Assembly: GCA_032718475.1 (NCBI GenBank) | Contig: JAUCBJ010006041.1 | Span: forward strand, 1 to 51,705 | Origin: Nemertoderma westbladi | Taxonomy: Eukaryota; Xenacoelomorpha; Nemertodermatida; Nemertodermatidae | DNA: 51,705 bases | Direction of reading: 5' to 3' | Shown: positions 29,837 through 40,353 of the stretch, piece by piece | Numbering within the stretch: the stretch's first letter is position 1 | Layout: every line of letters starts with the position of its first letter | The notes under the pieces: generated by a model | The model's database searches: none | The model's input: only the letters and a program-made list of their open reading frames with translations | Told to the model about the DNA's origin: nothing | Made by a program: the position numbers and the translations under genes

Positions 29837-32596
29837 TCAAATATCTACTATGCGGTGAGAAAAAGAAAATTTCACCACTTGTAGACGGGCTTGAGGCTTA
29901 ACAATTTTCATATTATGCCCTCTTGAAGATTGACGCGTATTGAAGGTAAAAAAGTTATCAATTGGTAGGTCAACACGCCTATGTAAAATAGAGTACACCA
30001 TTTTTAAATCAGTAAGTAACCTACGTACTTCTAGTGGTTGCAATTTCAACTGTAATAAGCGATTCATATAGTCTACATATCTTAAATTGCACCTAGAAAA
30101 GAGTCTACGTGTGAAGTATCGCTGTACTCGCTCGATTAAATCTATAATGTCTACATGGAAAGGAGATGTTATAACCGTACAGTATTCTAGAGTTGGCCTA
30201 ACATAGGTTTTATAGTCAGTGAGAATGGCTTTTGAGTTGCTTGTCTTAAAACATCTGAAAATCATATTGATAATTTTAAAAGCTTTTGCAACTTTCTCCT
30301 TACAATGAAGGTCAAAAATTAGATTGGCACATACGGTTACCCCTAAATCTTTACAAAAAGTCTCACAATCCAATACCCTACCATCTAAAATATACTGTAA
30401 ATTAGAGCTTCTCGTTGTAGAAATATTTAACACTGAACATTTATGTGGTGCTATTTTCACTTGCCATTGTTTCGCCCAATTATCGAGTAAAATAAGAGAA
30501 TTGGATAAAGGTGCACTATTAGTAGTTTTGGCATATATTTTTAGATCGTCTGCAAAAAGTTTACACGTGACCCCTGGGGCTTTTACTAAGTCGGATAACT
30601 CGTTGACGAATAATAAAAATAAGAGAGGACCTAGCACACTACCTTGTACTGTTCCAGAAGTAACTTTACATTCTACAGAATATGAATTTCCTACTATTAC
30701 TTGTTGTATACGATTGTTAAGAAAAGCACCAATCCAATTAAGCAAATTACCAGTGATACCATAACTATTCAATTTACACAAAAGTTTATTGTGGACTACA
30801 GAGTCAAATGCTTTAGCAAAATCGACGTAAATTACGTCCACCTGACTTCGGTTATCTAAGCATTTATACCATTCATTTGTACATTCTAAAAGTTGGGTTA
30901 CTGTACTTCTTCCTTCCATAAATCCGTGCTGAGCTTTACTGATTAATTTATGTTCCTTCAAATACGCTAAAAGTTCTATTTTTATACACGTTTCCATAAT
31001 TTTACAACCCACACAAGTTAACGAGACTGGCCTATAATTGTACGGGTCTGTGTGATCATTCTTTTTATAAATAGGGATAATAAAAGCTTTAAGCCATACT
31101 GTAGGTAGTGCATTTGAAGTAAAAGATATATTAAAAACAGTAGAAAGGGGCACGGATAAAAAACGGGCCAAATTTACAAATAAAATACTCGGCATTCCAT
31201 CAGGAGTGCGTCCGGTTTTAGGTATCATTTTACGAAGGACTGAATATACTGCACCAGGAGAAAAATTAACAGATGATTTATTTACACCGGCTGGAACTCT
31301 ACTGTGAAAAATAGGAACCGAATTATTATCGACAGTAAAATTTTCAGTAAATACATTGGATAAAATATGAGCTCTAGTTGCATCATCGACAATTACTTTG
31401 CCGTCTATTTTGAATGCTGATATACCCGATTTCGTAGATCGTTTAGAATTTACATACTTAAAAATTGCATCGGGTTTGCCTGAGCTTAGAACCTTATTTT
31501 CTCGAACGCAAGCCGCGCGAAAAGCTGCCCGAGAGGCTGCTTTTGCACATTTATTATACTCGTATCTGCCACTTTCAGTGTGTCTGCGGCGCCACAGTTG
31601 ATTTTTCTTTTTCTGTAAGGCTCTAACATACTCAGGATACAATTTTTTCTTTGTGACTTTAAAAACTTTACAAGGAACAAATTTATCAATTCCAGTTTTT
31701 AACACATCGGACAAAGCACTCCAATAATCATCAACAGTTGTACAAGAATTAAAAACGTTCGCCCAGTTCTGACTATCTAAAAAAGCACCAAAGTTATCGT
31801 AATCACCATGTTTAAAATCATAGTATGAAACATTGCCTGTCTCAGCGCGCTCGTTAACTGAAGCAATGGAAAAAATTATTCTACTGTCATGATCGCTCGA
31901 GGAAAAAGATTCACAGGTATTTACATTGGATACAAACAATTCTTCACTAGTAAGTACAATATCTAAGATATTATTAAGGCGCGTAGGTTTTCTCTGTAGT
32001 TGTGTCAAACCGTTTTCGAGAAAGCAGGATTCGTATAAATTGTATAGTTGACTGTCTGGATGGGTACAAGTCTGCCAATCAAAGAGTGGGAGATTAAAGT
32101 CACCAAATATGGCAACTGGGAAATCTACGTCGCAGAGTATTGACAACCCTTGACAGAGACGTTGGTCGTAGTCTACAGATGCGTTAGGTGGTCGGTAGAC
32201 GCAGATTAAACGGGATGGGGAATTACCTACGAGATCGACAGCCACCATCTCGATACCTTTATATTTATCGTCCTTAAGAGGTACAGAAACCGCGGTAATT
32301 GCTTTTTGCACGAGCAACATTACACCTCCTCCTCGAGAATCTCTGTCCCGGCGAAACACGTTAAATTTACCTTTGCCGTTGAGCATACCGTCCGTAAAGG
32401 AGTCATTGAGCCACGTCTCCGTGATTCCAATAACTCCAAGATCGCCCTCGTCCAGGAAGGTTTCTAAATCTGTCAATTTGTTTCCCAGTGACTGAGCGTT
32501 AAAGCACGAACAATCGATAAACCGTTTTTTGTCGCGGGCAGGAAGTTCTCCCTCTATTCGTTTCCCGACAGAGACATCAAGGGGGCCTCGCTGCCC
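29837..32596 (-). CDS. CR1-like LINE ORF2: endonuclease and reverse transcriptase
   Basis: The open minus-strand frame has no stop for more than 900 codons. The endonuclease begins at FNAQSLGNK (near 32500), upstream of any ATG. It shows GITETWLNDS, FGDFNLPLFDW and SSSDHDSR, so the catalytic residues are present. The RT contains IIPIYKKNDHTDPYNYRPVS, AQHGFMEGRST, VDFAKAFDSVVH, GTVQGSVLGPLLF and FADDLKIYA (near 30550). A C-terminal region with RVQRYFTRR is typical of CR1-related elements. It looks intact. The first in-frame non-ATG start used by simple ORF calling is a TTG at 32476. The frame is open back to 32596 and overlaps the end of ORF1 by about 40 bases. Confidence 0.92.
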   Translation of the reverse strand, partial: GQRGPLDVSVGKRIEGELPARDKKRFIDCSCFNAQSLGNKLTDLETFLDEGDLGVIGITETWLNDSFTDGMLNGKGKFNVFRRDRDSRGGGVMLLVQKAITAVSVPLKDDKYKGIEMVAVDLVGNSPSRLICVYRPPNASVDYDQRLCQGLSILCDVDFPVAIFGDFNLPLFDWQTCTHPDSQLYNLYESCFLENGLTQLQRKPTRLNNILDIVLTSEELFVSNVNTCESFSSSDHDSRIIFSIASVNERAETGNVSYYDFKHGDYDNFGAFLDSQNWANVFNSCTTVDDYWSALSDVLKTGIDKFVPCKVFKVTKKKLYPEYVRALQKKKNQLWRRRHTESGRYEYNKCAKAASRAAFRAACVRENKVLSSGKPDAIFKYVNSKRSTKSGISAFKIDGKVIVDDATRAHILSNVFTENFTVDNNSVPIFHSRVPAGVNKSSVNFSPGAVYSVLRKMIPKTGRTPDGMPSILFVNLARFLSVPLSTVFNISFTSNALPTVWLKAFIIPIYKKNDHTDPYNYRPVSLTCVGCKIMETCIKIELLAYLKEHKLISKAQHGFMEGRSTVTQLLECTNEWYKCLDNRSQVDVIYVDFAKAFDSVVHNKLLCKLNSYGITGNLLNWIGAFLNNRIQQVIVGNSYSVECKVTSGTVQGSVLGPLLFLLFVNELSDLVKAPGVTCKLFADDLKIYAKTTNSAPLSNSLILLDNWAKQWQVKIAPHKCSVLNISTTRSSNLQYILDGRVLDCETFCKDLGVTVCANLIFDLHCKEKVAKAFKIINMIFRCFKTSNSKAILTDYKTYVRPTLEYCTVITSPFHVDIIDLIERVQRYFTRRLFSRCNLRYVDYMNRLLQLKLQPLEVRRLLTDLKMVYSILHRRVDLPIDNFFTFNTRQSSRGHNMKIVKPQARLQVVKFSFSHRIVDI

Positions 32597-33619
32597 TTAG
32601 TAGCGGTGGCTGACTCGCAGTCTGTCGCAACATGTTCGTTCTGACTCGCGGTGCTGGTTCGGGAATCTGGTTTAACTGGAGACCCAGGACTCAGCTGCTG
32701 CCTCCTCCTAGCCTTTCGAGAATCCTCCCTGCGTAGGTAGGCTTGTTTCGCTTGTAGTGGCGTTTGATCTTCAGATATATAGACATTCGGAGAACCAGAT
32801 GACCTGAGTTTCTGTTTGTTTTGCAAGATTTCCTCACGCAGCTTATGAGATGACAGTTTCACAATTATCATTGAGCGCTTTCCTTCCCTTTCGGCTCGTC
32901 TGTACAGTGTGTTTACGATGGGCTGTTGAGTGTTAAGTTCGAAATTGGTAGTAAGAAACTCATTAGTGAGTTTAATATCCTTGGAGGCGTCGTTCGGCAG
33001 GGTTAGACCAGAGATCACAACATTAGATTCCCTCTTTTGTTGCTCCTTCACCTCCTGGCTGACATCGTCAACCGTCAGTGACCCATCTTTACGGCGGATG
33101 GGACCGTTTCCGGAAGCAGTTTTGTTTGCCCGTCGTTTATGTTGAGGTCCTGCGACTCGACTCCATTCCTCCCCTAGATCGCCCGCATCATCACATTCTC
33201 TACGCCAGTTCAAAACCTCGGATTTTAGATTTTCGATGTCGGACTTTATTGCAGATTCCATGTTCGTCATCATGGATTCTATATGCTCCGACCGGTCATC
33301 CTCGATGGTTAGTTTACCTTTGGCACTGCAAGGGGAGCAAATAATCTTACAATTGTTGCATTTTGCGAGAATTTGGACTTCCGCTGCAGACAGTTTGAGG
33401 CAAGCAGCGTGAATCCATGCCCCACAAATCTCGCAACCAAGGCAGTTTTTACCCGATACAACTGTCAGTCGACTGACTGTTCCCCGCCGCTTTGCAGCAA
33501 AGGCCAATGTGTTCATCGTACGCTGATTTCTCCAGGAACAGTGCAGAACAATCGCATTGAAGAAGTTTAGAAAGATCGATATGTGTTTGTTTCGTAGTCG
33601 ATTTACGTTTTTCCGCCAT
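32554..33619 (-). CDS. CR1-like LINE ORF1 (zinc finger and coiled coil)
   Basis: The frame ending at 32554 encodes a PHD-like Cys/His block (NCLGCEICGAWIHAAC, then CNNCKIICSPC). A helical region follows, then a basic stretch, then a C-terminal nucleic-acid-binding-like domain (NVVISGLTLPND ... RSMIIVKLSSHK). This layout is typical of CR1-type ORF1 proteins that bind the element RNA. A likely start is the ATG at 33619 (MAEKRKSTTK), which is in a different frame, so a one- or two-base shift around 33450-33500 is implied. The longer frame up to 33753 looks like untranslated sequence. Confidence 0.7.
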
Positions 33620-33813
33620 TGCAGTTCAATAAATGAATAAAATGTATTCCAGTGTAGCGGTATAGATTGAGTATAGTACCAATACCAATTTACAGTGCAT
33701 ATACTTATACAATTATAAGCTGTAGGCCTATTAGTCCTCCATATCCATTGCACAATGTACTGGACATATGATTTAGGCCTATGTGTTGATTAGATATGTA
33801 GATAGATGTGTTG

Positions 33814-34035
33814 ATTAGATAAAGATACAATAGTAAACGTTTTCGACCTACCGGTCTGCATCAGACTATGTACTGGCAACTAACAGGAAAAGGTGGGGGT
33901 CTATATATATATATATAAGTACTTATATACTTATATATATATATATAGACCCCCACCTTTTCCTGTTAGTTGCCAGTACATAGTCTGATGCAGACCGGTA
34001 GGTCGAAAACGTTTACTATTGTATCTTTATCTAAT
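33814..34035. repeat. 222-bp near-perfect palindrome
   Basis: The two ~105-base arms, beginning ATTAGATAAAGATACAATAG, are exact inverted copies meeting at an AT-rich centre near 33924 with a few unpaired bases. The outer end overlaps the first four bases of the 60-bp inverted repeat. No coding. It could extrude as a cruciform or be a foldback element. Confidence 0.93.
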
Positions 34036-34091
34036 ATAATATAACCAGCTAAAGACCCTCAATACTTTATTTTTTCTATCATCTTTACACT
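34032..34091 (-). repeat. 60-bp inverted repeat, right copy
   Basis: Exact reverse complement of 29380-29439. It is followed by 41 bases of unplaced sequence (34092-34132) before the target duplication. Confidence 0.95.
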
Positions 34092-34132
34092 ATGCTGCCG
34101 CTGGTGAATGCCTACCACTTCATCCGTTCGTT

Positions 34133-34834
34133 TAAAGTGGAGAGGGCTGCTAAGGAGGTTGGATTGCATATAAATGCTACCAAGACCGAATTCATGACCT
34201 TTAATATTGATGGAAACTTGACAACCATTGATAATAATCAACTAAGGAAGGTCGATGACTTCCAGTACCTTGGATCATGGATAGAGAGTAGCAAAAAGGA
34301 CATAGAAGTTAGGAAAGCAAAGGCTTGGGTAGCTCTATCAAAAATGGATACCATCTGGAAATCAGAATTCTCCAGGCACCTGAAGACTAAGTTCTTTCGA
34401 GCCACAGTGGAAAGTGTATTTTTATACGGGGGTGAGACCTGGACACTGACTAAATCACTTGAACAACGAATTGATGGTTGCTACACAAGACTACTAAGGG
34501 CAGCCCTAAACATCAGCTGGAGACAACACATGACAAACGCCGAGCTTTATGGTACAATACCACCTGTATCAACCACCCTCCGTGAACGCAGATTAAGATT
34601 CAGTGGGCACTGCTGGCGAAGTAAAGACGAGGTCATACCAGATCTACTTCTCTGGCAACCAACTCATGGAAAGCGTAGTCGTGGACGACCAGCCATAACA
34701 TATATAGATCAACTTGAAAGGGATACTGAACTTGGGAGAAACGAAATTGCGACAACTATGGAGAATCGGGAAGCCTGGAAGGATCTCATTTCCACTGTCC
34801 GAGTTCGCTCGACCTAGTAGTAGTAGTAGTCTAG
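34133..34834 (+). pseudogene. RTE-like reverse transcriptase, 3' part of the split gene
   Basis: This continues the frame from 29379 with RAAKEVGLHINATKTEFM. It carries the thumb/C-terminal region typical of RTE elements: DFQYLGSWIESS, RLRFSGHCWRSKDE, LLLWQPTHGKRSRGRP and a terminal ENREAWKDLI segment. The ORF stops at the TAG beginning a (TAG)n tail (34816-34834). RTE elements usually end in such short tandem repeats. Confidence 0.88.
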
Positions 34835-34884
34835 ATACTGTATTTCCATTAAAGCTCCATTAATGGTAAAATTAACGGAGAACT

Positions 34885-35090
34885 TATAATGTGTGACAAG
34901 ACAAGTATTTATGGCCTACGTTAGTGAGCTCTCTGTTAAGGCTCCATTAGTACTAATAATGATATTATTCAAACGGACATAAGATGGAGTAGACAAGACG
35001 AGTATTTAGGCCTCCGTTAGTGAGCTCTCTGTTAAGGCTCCATTAGTACTAATAATGATATTATACAAACAGACATAAGCTGGAGTAGAT
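34885..35090. repeat. Direct duplication of ~97 bp
   Basis: Two adjacent near-identical copies. Each contains TTAGTGAGCTCTCTGTTAAG and a following ATTAGTACTAATAATGATATT segment, offset by about 97 bases. Non-coding. Confidence 0.85.
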
Positions 35091-35336
35091 GTTCGCGCTT
35101 TTAGACCTTTAACAGTTTAACCTGCTAATTTAAGTGTCTTATGAATCGACTATTGCCCGTACTAATTGACATCAGCTGAAACCAGTCTAGCGCGGCGTAT
35201 GACCCACGGGTGTGGGAGACTGGATTCGGTTCTAGAGTAGTTATTGCACTATATTTACTTTCGGGGAAATATTAACAGTTCCTTTGGGACGTTCTTCCAT
35301 TCTCGGAAGACAGCATTGATACAGCCTGACTTTTAT

Positions 35337-37009
35337 ATCGGATGACCTTAAAAAGGCTGCGGTACCAAAGAAAAAGAGGTCAAAGCCCTGGTTTGATGTA
35401 GCCTGTTTCAACCTCCACGCCCAGCTTAAGGACTGTCGAAAAATTCTAAACGATGACCCGTCGGCCCTGAATCTACAAACATATAGACAGCTGCAGTTAA
35501 AATATAAAACAACTATCCGTGGTAAAAATAAACTCCACATGAGTCAGAGGGAAGCAAATCTTATTAATCGCTGTGAATGCGACCGCAACCACTTCTGGGA
35601 TATGCTGAAATCGAAGAAACAAGCAGCAGTGTCCCATCAAGTTCCAGCGGAGAGTTGGCAGTCACACTTTTCACAATTATTTACACGGAACGAAATCCCA
35701 CAATTTCCAAATCTACAGGACAATCCAGATCCCGTACTAGATCGGCCAATTACGGGCCCCGAGGTCACTGCAGCTGTCGCTTCCCAGAAATCAGGAAAAG
35801 CTACAGGGCCCGACGGTGTGTCCAATGAGGCTCTTAAAGTTGGATTTGGCCATTTGTTTACTTTTCTACTAGCGCTATTCGGTGCATGTTTCGCGTGGAT
35901 GACATTCCCTACCTTCTGGCAGACCCCAATTTTAACCGCTCTATACAAAGGTAAAGGGCCGAAAATATCCCCTGATTCTTACAGGGGAATCGCGCTGTTG
36001 TCTTGTTTGTTGAAGGTTTACACGAAAATTCTATTCACCAGATTATATGAATGGGCTGAATCTAATAATGTTCTCCCCAATGAACAGCACGGTTTTCGCA
36101 AGGGTCGCTCAACACTTGGTGCAGTGCGTATACTGCGCAGCTGCATAGCTTCTGCATTGTCTGTACCAGGAGGGGCTCTCTACTGCATTTTGTGGACTAT
36201 AGCAAAGCCTTCGACTCCGTTCAAAGGTCAAAACTCTGCTCTAAACTATCGGCTCTTGGGGTTAGTCGGAAGTTTATACTCGTTATTTGGGCACTCCTGG
36301 CAACTAATTTCATTTGTATTGCTGTTGGTATATTCTTATCTGATCCCATCACGCAAATGATCGGAGAGGTGCAGGGTGACAAGTTAAGTCCACTTCTCTT
36401 CAGCTTGTTCCTCGCTTGTTTCGCTCGTGGTTATCTAAACACGATACATTGCAGTATAAGGGGCAGCCGATTGAGCGGGTGAAAATTTTTAATTACCTTG
36501 GTGTGGTGCTTAGCACTAAAAATGGTGCATCAGGACATTATTCATACCTCCAAAAGCGTGGGATCGCCTCATGTATGAGGCTAGCGACAAAAATCGATCT
36601 CCATCAATTATCGCTCGAATCAGCTAAAAAACTGTGGGATTGTGTAATACTACCCTCAGTAACGTATGGGTGTATGATCTTCAGCTCCAACAGTTATACA
36701 ACGAATCCAAATCTAGACCACATTATTAAAGTCCGCGGCTTCTATTGGAAGCTGTGGTGTGGTTTGAGTAAGTTTAGCTCAACTTCCAAGATCTTGGAGG
36801 CGGAAGACCACCCCAACCAGAGCTGTATATCCCTCACAAATCTTGCTGGAAAACGGCGCCGCATGGCCGCCCAGCTCCTGTCTAATCGATATCATCAAAA
36901 TATATGTAAGTCCCGCAACTGCTGGAGGCCAGCACTAACCTGCATCTGCGATTTGTGTCATAAACCAGCCGACGATGTCTCACACGTCTGGGACTGCAAC
37001 TCACTGTAG
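35337..37009 (+). pseudogene. Decayed LINE ORF2 with C-terminal zinc knuckle
   Basis: From about 35337 the frame reads a basic pre-RT linker (KKKRSKPWFDVACFN). The RT follows with GKATGPDGVSNEALK, ILTALYKGKGPKISPDSYRG and NEQHGFRKGRST. A frameshift near 36190-36240 leads to YSKAFDSVQRSKL and GEVQGDKLSPLLF. The catalytic Y/FADD segment is deleted between about 36425 and 36445. The thumb (FNYLGVVLSTKN) and a C-terminal CDLCHKPADDVSHVWDC (CCHC) remain. It differs from the RTE and CR1 copies in this window; the clade is not assigned. Inactive. Confidence 0.8.
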
Positions 37010-37928
37010 AATACCTCTTATACACCGCTAGGGCTTGCTTGCCACCTAAACTCATTGATTCCATCACAATAATTACTCAACTTTTAATTATATTCCTACA
37101 CTTTTACTGATCCTTTTAATTTATTTTATCATTTAAATATAAGCAATAATTTGATCTACTTTAATTATTTATTGTAGACGTAGACACTTACGTAAATAGT
37201 ATACTTTACTGTATTATATTATTACAGATATTATATATTTATATGACGTGGTAGGGTAGGTATACCGTAGTAATCTCAACCATGTTATGGTAAAATAAAC
37301 GGCTTCTAGTTTCAAATATAACATCCATTAATATAAACAGCAATTAACAATAGTATAAAACAGTATATTAGAAAGCAGTGCGGTGAAATGAGTTTTTCCG
37401 TACGCAATGTGATGTGTTACGAGTGTGATGCAATGCATTGCAATGTTAATAGATTTGCGTTCCTATGACTCTAGGCCACTGATGTTAGGGCAAAGTCAGA
37501 AAGTCAGAATGTCCGAATGAATTCTGAATGAAATATGAATTCTCGGAAACTGCCGCATTGCGTCATCTCTCATAGGCCACTGATAACAGAGGAAGGGAGA
37601 TCGCTCTGATTGGCTGAAATATATGTCAACAAAGCACATTCCTCACACAAAGGAACAGCTGGTATATTTTGTCATTCCAAATCTGGGTTTTTTGACAGAC
37701 ACGTAGTTGTACAATTATAAGCCTTTTAGAGTATTTAGTGATTGCGCAATAATGACTTATTTTGTCCTCAAAAGCTTTTACACCACTCCCAGAAAATGGG
37801 ATTTAAGTCTATAAAATATATATAAAATCACAGTTTCTAATATAAAAATACTCTAAACTATCAGTCCTTCTTACGCGAATGGCGTTTACGGAGTTTCTTA
37901 AGACTGGTGAGAGTCTTTTTCTCTTTGG
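37010..37928. other. Non-coding stretch
   Basis: No gene is recognised. AT-rich sequence with weakly repetitive ATGTGATG-like motifs around 37400-37440. Confidence 0.5.
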
Positions 37929-38224
37929 TTCCCCCAAGCTTGACACTAGAACAAAATCGCCTCCGCTTTGCAGGACGTTGCTTTCGCCGAGAGGACCAGC
38001 CAGTGCATAATCTTGTACTTCGGCAGCCTCATGGAGTGAATAAGCATGGTGGACAGCCCATGACTTTCTTGAGACGCATCTTAAAGGACACTGGCCTTGA
38101 AGATGCGGATGATCTAGCAAATGTCATGGGTGATAGGGAGTTGTGGCGGTGCAATTTTGTTGATAAGCCGGCACAGCATTCTTAAAAATGCAGCTGCAAT
38201 GCAGCATGCCGATCCTAGTAGTAG
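37929..38224 (+). mobile_element. 5'-truncated RTE insertion (296 bp)
   Basis: The 3' end of the RTE element: it encodes LTLEQNRLRFAG through the ORF stop, then the shared 3' untranslated end and a CCTAGTAGTAG tail. The 12-bp direct repeat TTTTCTCTTTGG (37917-37928 and 38225-38236) flanks it exactly, as expected from target-primed reverse transcription. It is about 97 percent identical to the longer copies, so the insertion is fairly recent. Confidence 0.92.
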
Positions 38225-38236
38225 TTTTCTCTTTGG

Positions 38237-38580
38237 GGCGAGTCACTTTACTAGGAGGGCTATAACTCCTGGGGGAAGGGTGCAATACAATTGCATCGGA
38301 AGGTAAAAAAAAGTAAATTTTCTTCGGCCGCTAGAGCAGGGATTACGCACAAAGTCTGACGACTTATTTCCAGTGTGGTCCCCCCAGAACTTTTCTCCCC
38401 AGAGGAAACTCCAGTACTCATTTAGCTACCACTTAAGGATGCAAGGCAGAGATACGCGCTGGCTGGTCCCTTTAAAGCATTCGTGACGGAACGAAAACTG
38501 CCCTGGCCCATGTGAGGATCGAACCCACGACCTACAGGAGATGTGAATTCAATGCAACCACTACACCAAGGTGGAACCTT
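38237..38580 (-). mobile_element. tRNA-derived SINE
   Basis: The minus strand begins with a tRNA-like head. An A box TGGTGTAGTGG lies at 38568-38558 and a perfect B box GGTTCGATCC at 38525-38516, the internal promoter of RNA polymerase III. A tRNA-unrelated body of about 250 bp follows. The left boundary is uncertain because the RTE insertion lies beside it. The head sequence also extends the upstream minus-strand reading frame (the KVPPWCSG portion), an artefact of insertion. Confidence 0.75.
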
Positions 38581-38585
38581 GGTTG

Positions 38586-39160
38586 GGTTAGGATTGCGGT
38601 CTGTGTATCTGCCGGTCGAGGTAGCCGGTTGATCGATATCAGTGGATCGGGATTGGACACCCTTTAGAGCTCGTTTCAGGATGGCAGCTCGTACTGGTCC
38701 TTGATTGGTTGTCTGTATGACAGCGGTAGGTTGACCGTATGTAGTGAGGAATTTTCTCGGTTTAATCACTCTTTCTAATTCGCGCTCCCTGGCTTTGTAT
38801 TCATATGGTCGTCTATGAACTTCTTGTAACTCGGGGTGTGCGTTTATGAATAATTCACTGTATTCAGGATCTTGTCGAACGAATTTAATCAGATTATAAG
38901 CATCCAAGCTATTGGGATTGATATTTCTCGGATATTTACGAACGTATTTAGTTGAAACACTCTCGCCAACACGTTTCATCAGTTCATAACTAGGAGTGCG
39001 AGATTTCACTGAGTTCAACTGAAGAAAAGAGGTATGGGTGAAAGGAATAAACTCCTTCATATGCACGTCCTGGATGATATCGGTGGCGTGATTCACAATG
39101 GAGATCTGCACTAGCTTCCCAAGATCTGATATAGCGTAATGCTACTATTTCGTCCACGCT
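38586..39160 (-). pseudogene. Unrecognised Gag/virus-like gene, last segment
   Basis: The open minus-strand frame contains basic segments (RPRKRGRNSS near 39158), ISIVNHATDIIQDVHMKEF and a charged helical KARERELERVIKPRK. It is cut at 38586 by the SINE. It follows the zinc-knuckle segment by a frame change and is assumed to be the same gene. No family is recognised. Confidence 0.45.
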
Positions 39161-39162
39161 TT

Positions 39163-39465
39163 CTAGGTCTCAGTTGAAAGGGCAATCGAAACTAGTGTGC
39201 CTTTGAATTGGCAGTAGTGACATTGAGTCATGAATTGAGGACAAACAGCGAAAATATGCTCATTGTTAAGTCGACAATAAGCACAATAAATTTCCATAGG
39301 ATGTTGGTCTTTAAAGTAGGAGCAGCGTTCGTTGGAGTATAAAGGGGTAAAGTGGTCACGTAGATAATCGACAACGTTTCCTAGAAATGTAATTGGCATG
39401 CCAATAATCATATGCTGTGAGACGTTGTGGACCTTGATACCATTCCAACACATAATCATTATCAC
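39163..39465 (-). pseudogene. Unrecognised gene, zinc-knuckle segment
   Basis: The segment has YCAYCRLNNEHIFAVC (C-x2-C-x5-H-x4-C) followed at once by a second knuckle starting CHYCQFKG. The His and last Cys of the second knuckle are in another frame, so one base has been lost there. Paired CCHC knuckles are typical of Gag and of nucleic-acid-binding viral or retroelement proteins. This segment overlaps the end of 39356-40330 in a different frame. Confidence 0.55.
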
Positions 39466-40330
39466 TACTCCGGGGTGTTATGGGTTGAATTTCTTCAGAT
39501 TCTAAGAAAATTGGTTCTTCTTCAACTTGCAGAGCTTCGACAGATGTAGCTATTTTCTCTAGGGAACCCACTGTTTGAACTTCCACAATAGAGTATCCTG
39601 TTGGGATTCTGGGTCTTTGCATGACAGATGAATGTAGATTTTGTACGCAAACATCCTTAAAAATGGCAAATCCAGCGCTATCCAACTTCTCAGTGGCGGA
39701 ATCTCTCAAGCTGAGTTTGGTTAATGCGCGATCTTTAAACTGACTATCAACGTTATGGAACGGAGTCAGAAAGCGCCTAAAGCATTCGAATCGGATGAAT
39801 TTATTGTGTTCATCTAGTTTAGCGAGTTTAGTTCCAAGCACTAAAGGGTGAGCACATATAGTTCGACTGCACACATCGGCTAGCCAACCAGCAAGTGCGG
39901 CGTTCTCAAAGATGGTATATATAGCGAATGAGGGTCGGAGTGGTACACTCATAAAGCTATAGACAACTCCAGGTGCTGTTAACGGTCCGTCAAAATATAA
40001 TCGCGAATAATGGTCGCCATAAATTTGTTGATAGCTGACGGATTCCCCAACTTTAAAATTCCATCCGTATTCCTGGAAGGCCAGATGCCCGATGGAGGTC
40101 CTTTGTACTTTGTTAATTCCTCTCGGTGTATTGGTATACATGGTCCGGAAGAAACCTCGGCCTTCTGCCCACAGTGCAATCAATTGGGTATCTACGAAAG
40201 GGTATGGGATATTTTCCATATTTCTAAAATCGTTTTGGAGATCTCCATAAATGGCTGAACCGATCTTAATTCTTTCGTCAAACAGCATTTCAAGGACTGG
40301 TTGGGGTAGCATAGATCCATCTATACCCAT
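39356..40330 (-). pseudogene. Unrecognised gene, long central segment
   Basis: A 324-residue open minus-strand stretch, the longest intact part. It has regular globular composition, with Trp/Tyr-rich patches (FQEYGWNFKVGESVSYQQIY) and an acidic Pro/Glu-rich C-terminal part. No catalytic motif is visible. Codon composition is ordered and there are no stops, so it decayed recently or is still constrained. Spacing to the upstream segment is only 24 bases. Confidence 0.5.
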
Positions 40331-40353
40331 TGCCGGTTTGCATTCGGTATTGG

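Larger units (their letters stand above)
29380..34132 (-). mobile_element. CR1-like LINE insertion splitting the RTE gene
   Basis: The 10-bp direct repeat TAAAGTGGAG (29370-29379 and 34133-34142) flanks 4753 bp. Removing one repeat and the insertion restores continuity of the RTE reading frame. On the minus strand the insertion holds ORF1, ORF2, a 3' region and an (AAT)n tail, as in CR1/jockey-type LINEs. Unusually, a perfect 60-bp inverted repeat (29380-29439 and 34032-34091) brackets it, a 222-bp palindrome lies next to the right copy, and 41 extra bases separate the right repeat from the target duplication. Confidence 0.85.

Noticed and set aside
33078-33570. Plus-strand ORFs opposite LINE ORF1
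   Set aside because: They have no recognisable motifs and lie against the zinc-finger and coiled-coil frame on the minus strand.
38514-38580. Functional tRNA gene on the minus strand
   Set aside because: A and B boxes are good, but the cloverleaf arms do not pair convincingly and a SINE body follows, so it is a SINE head.
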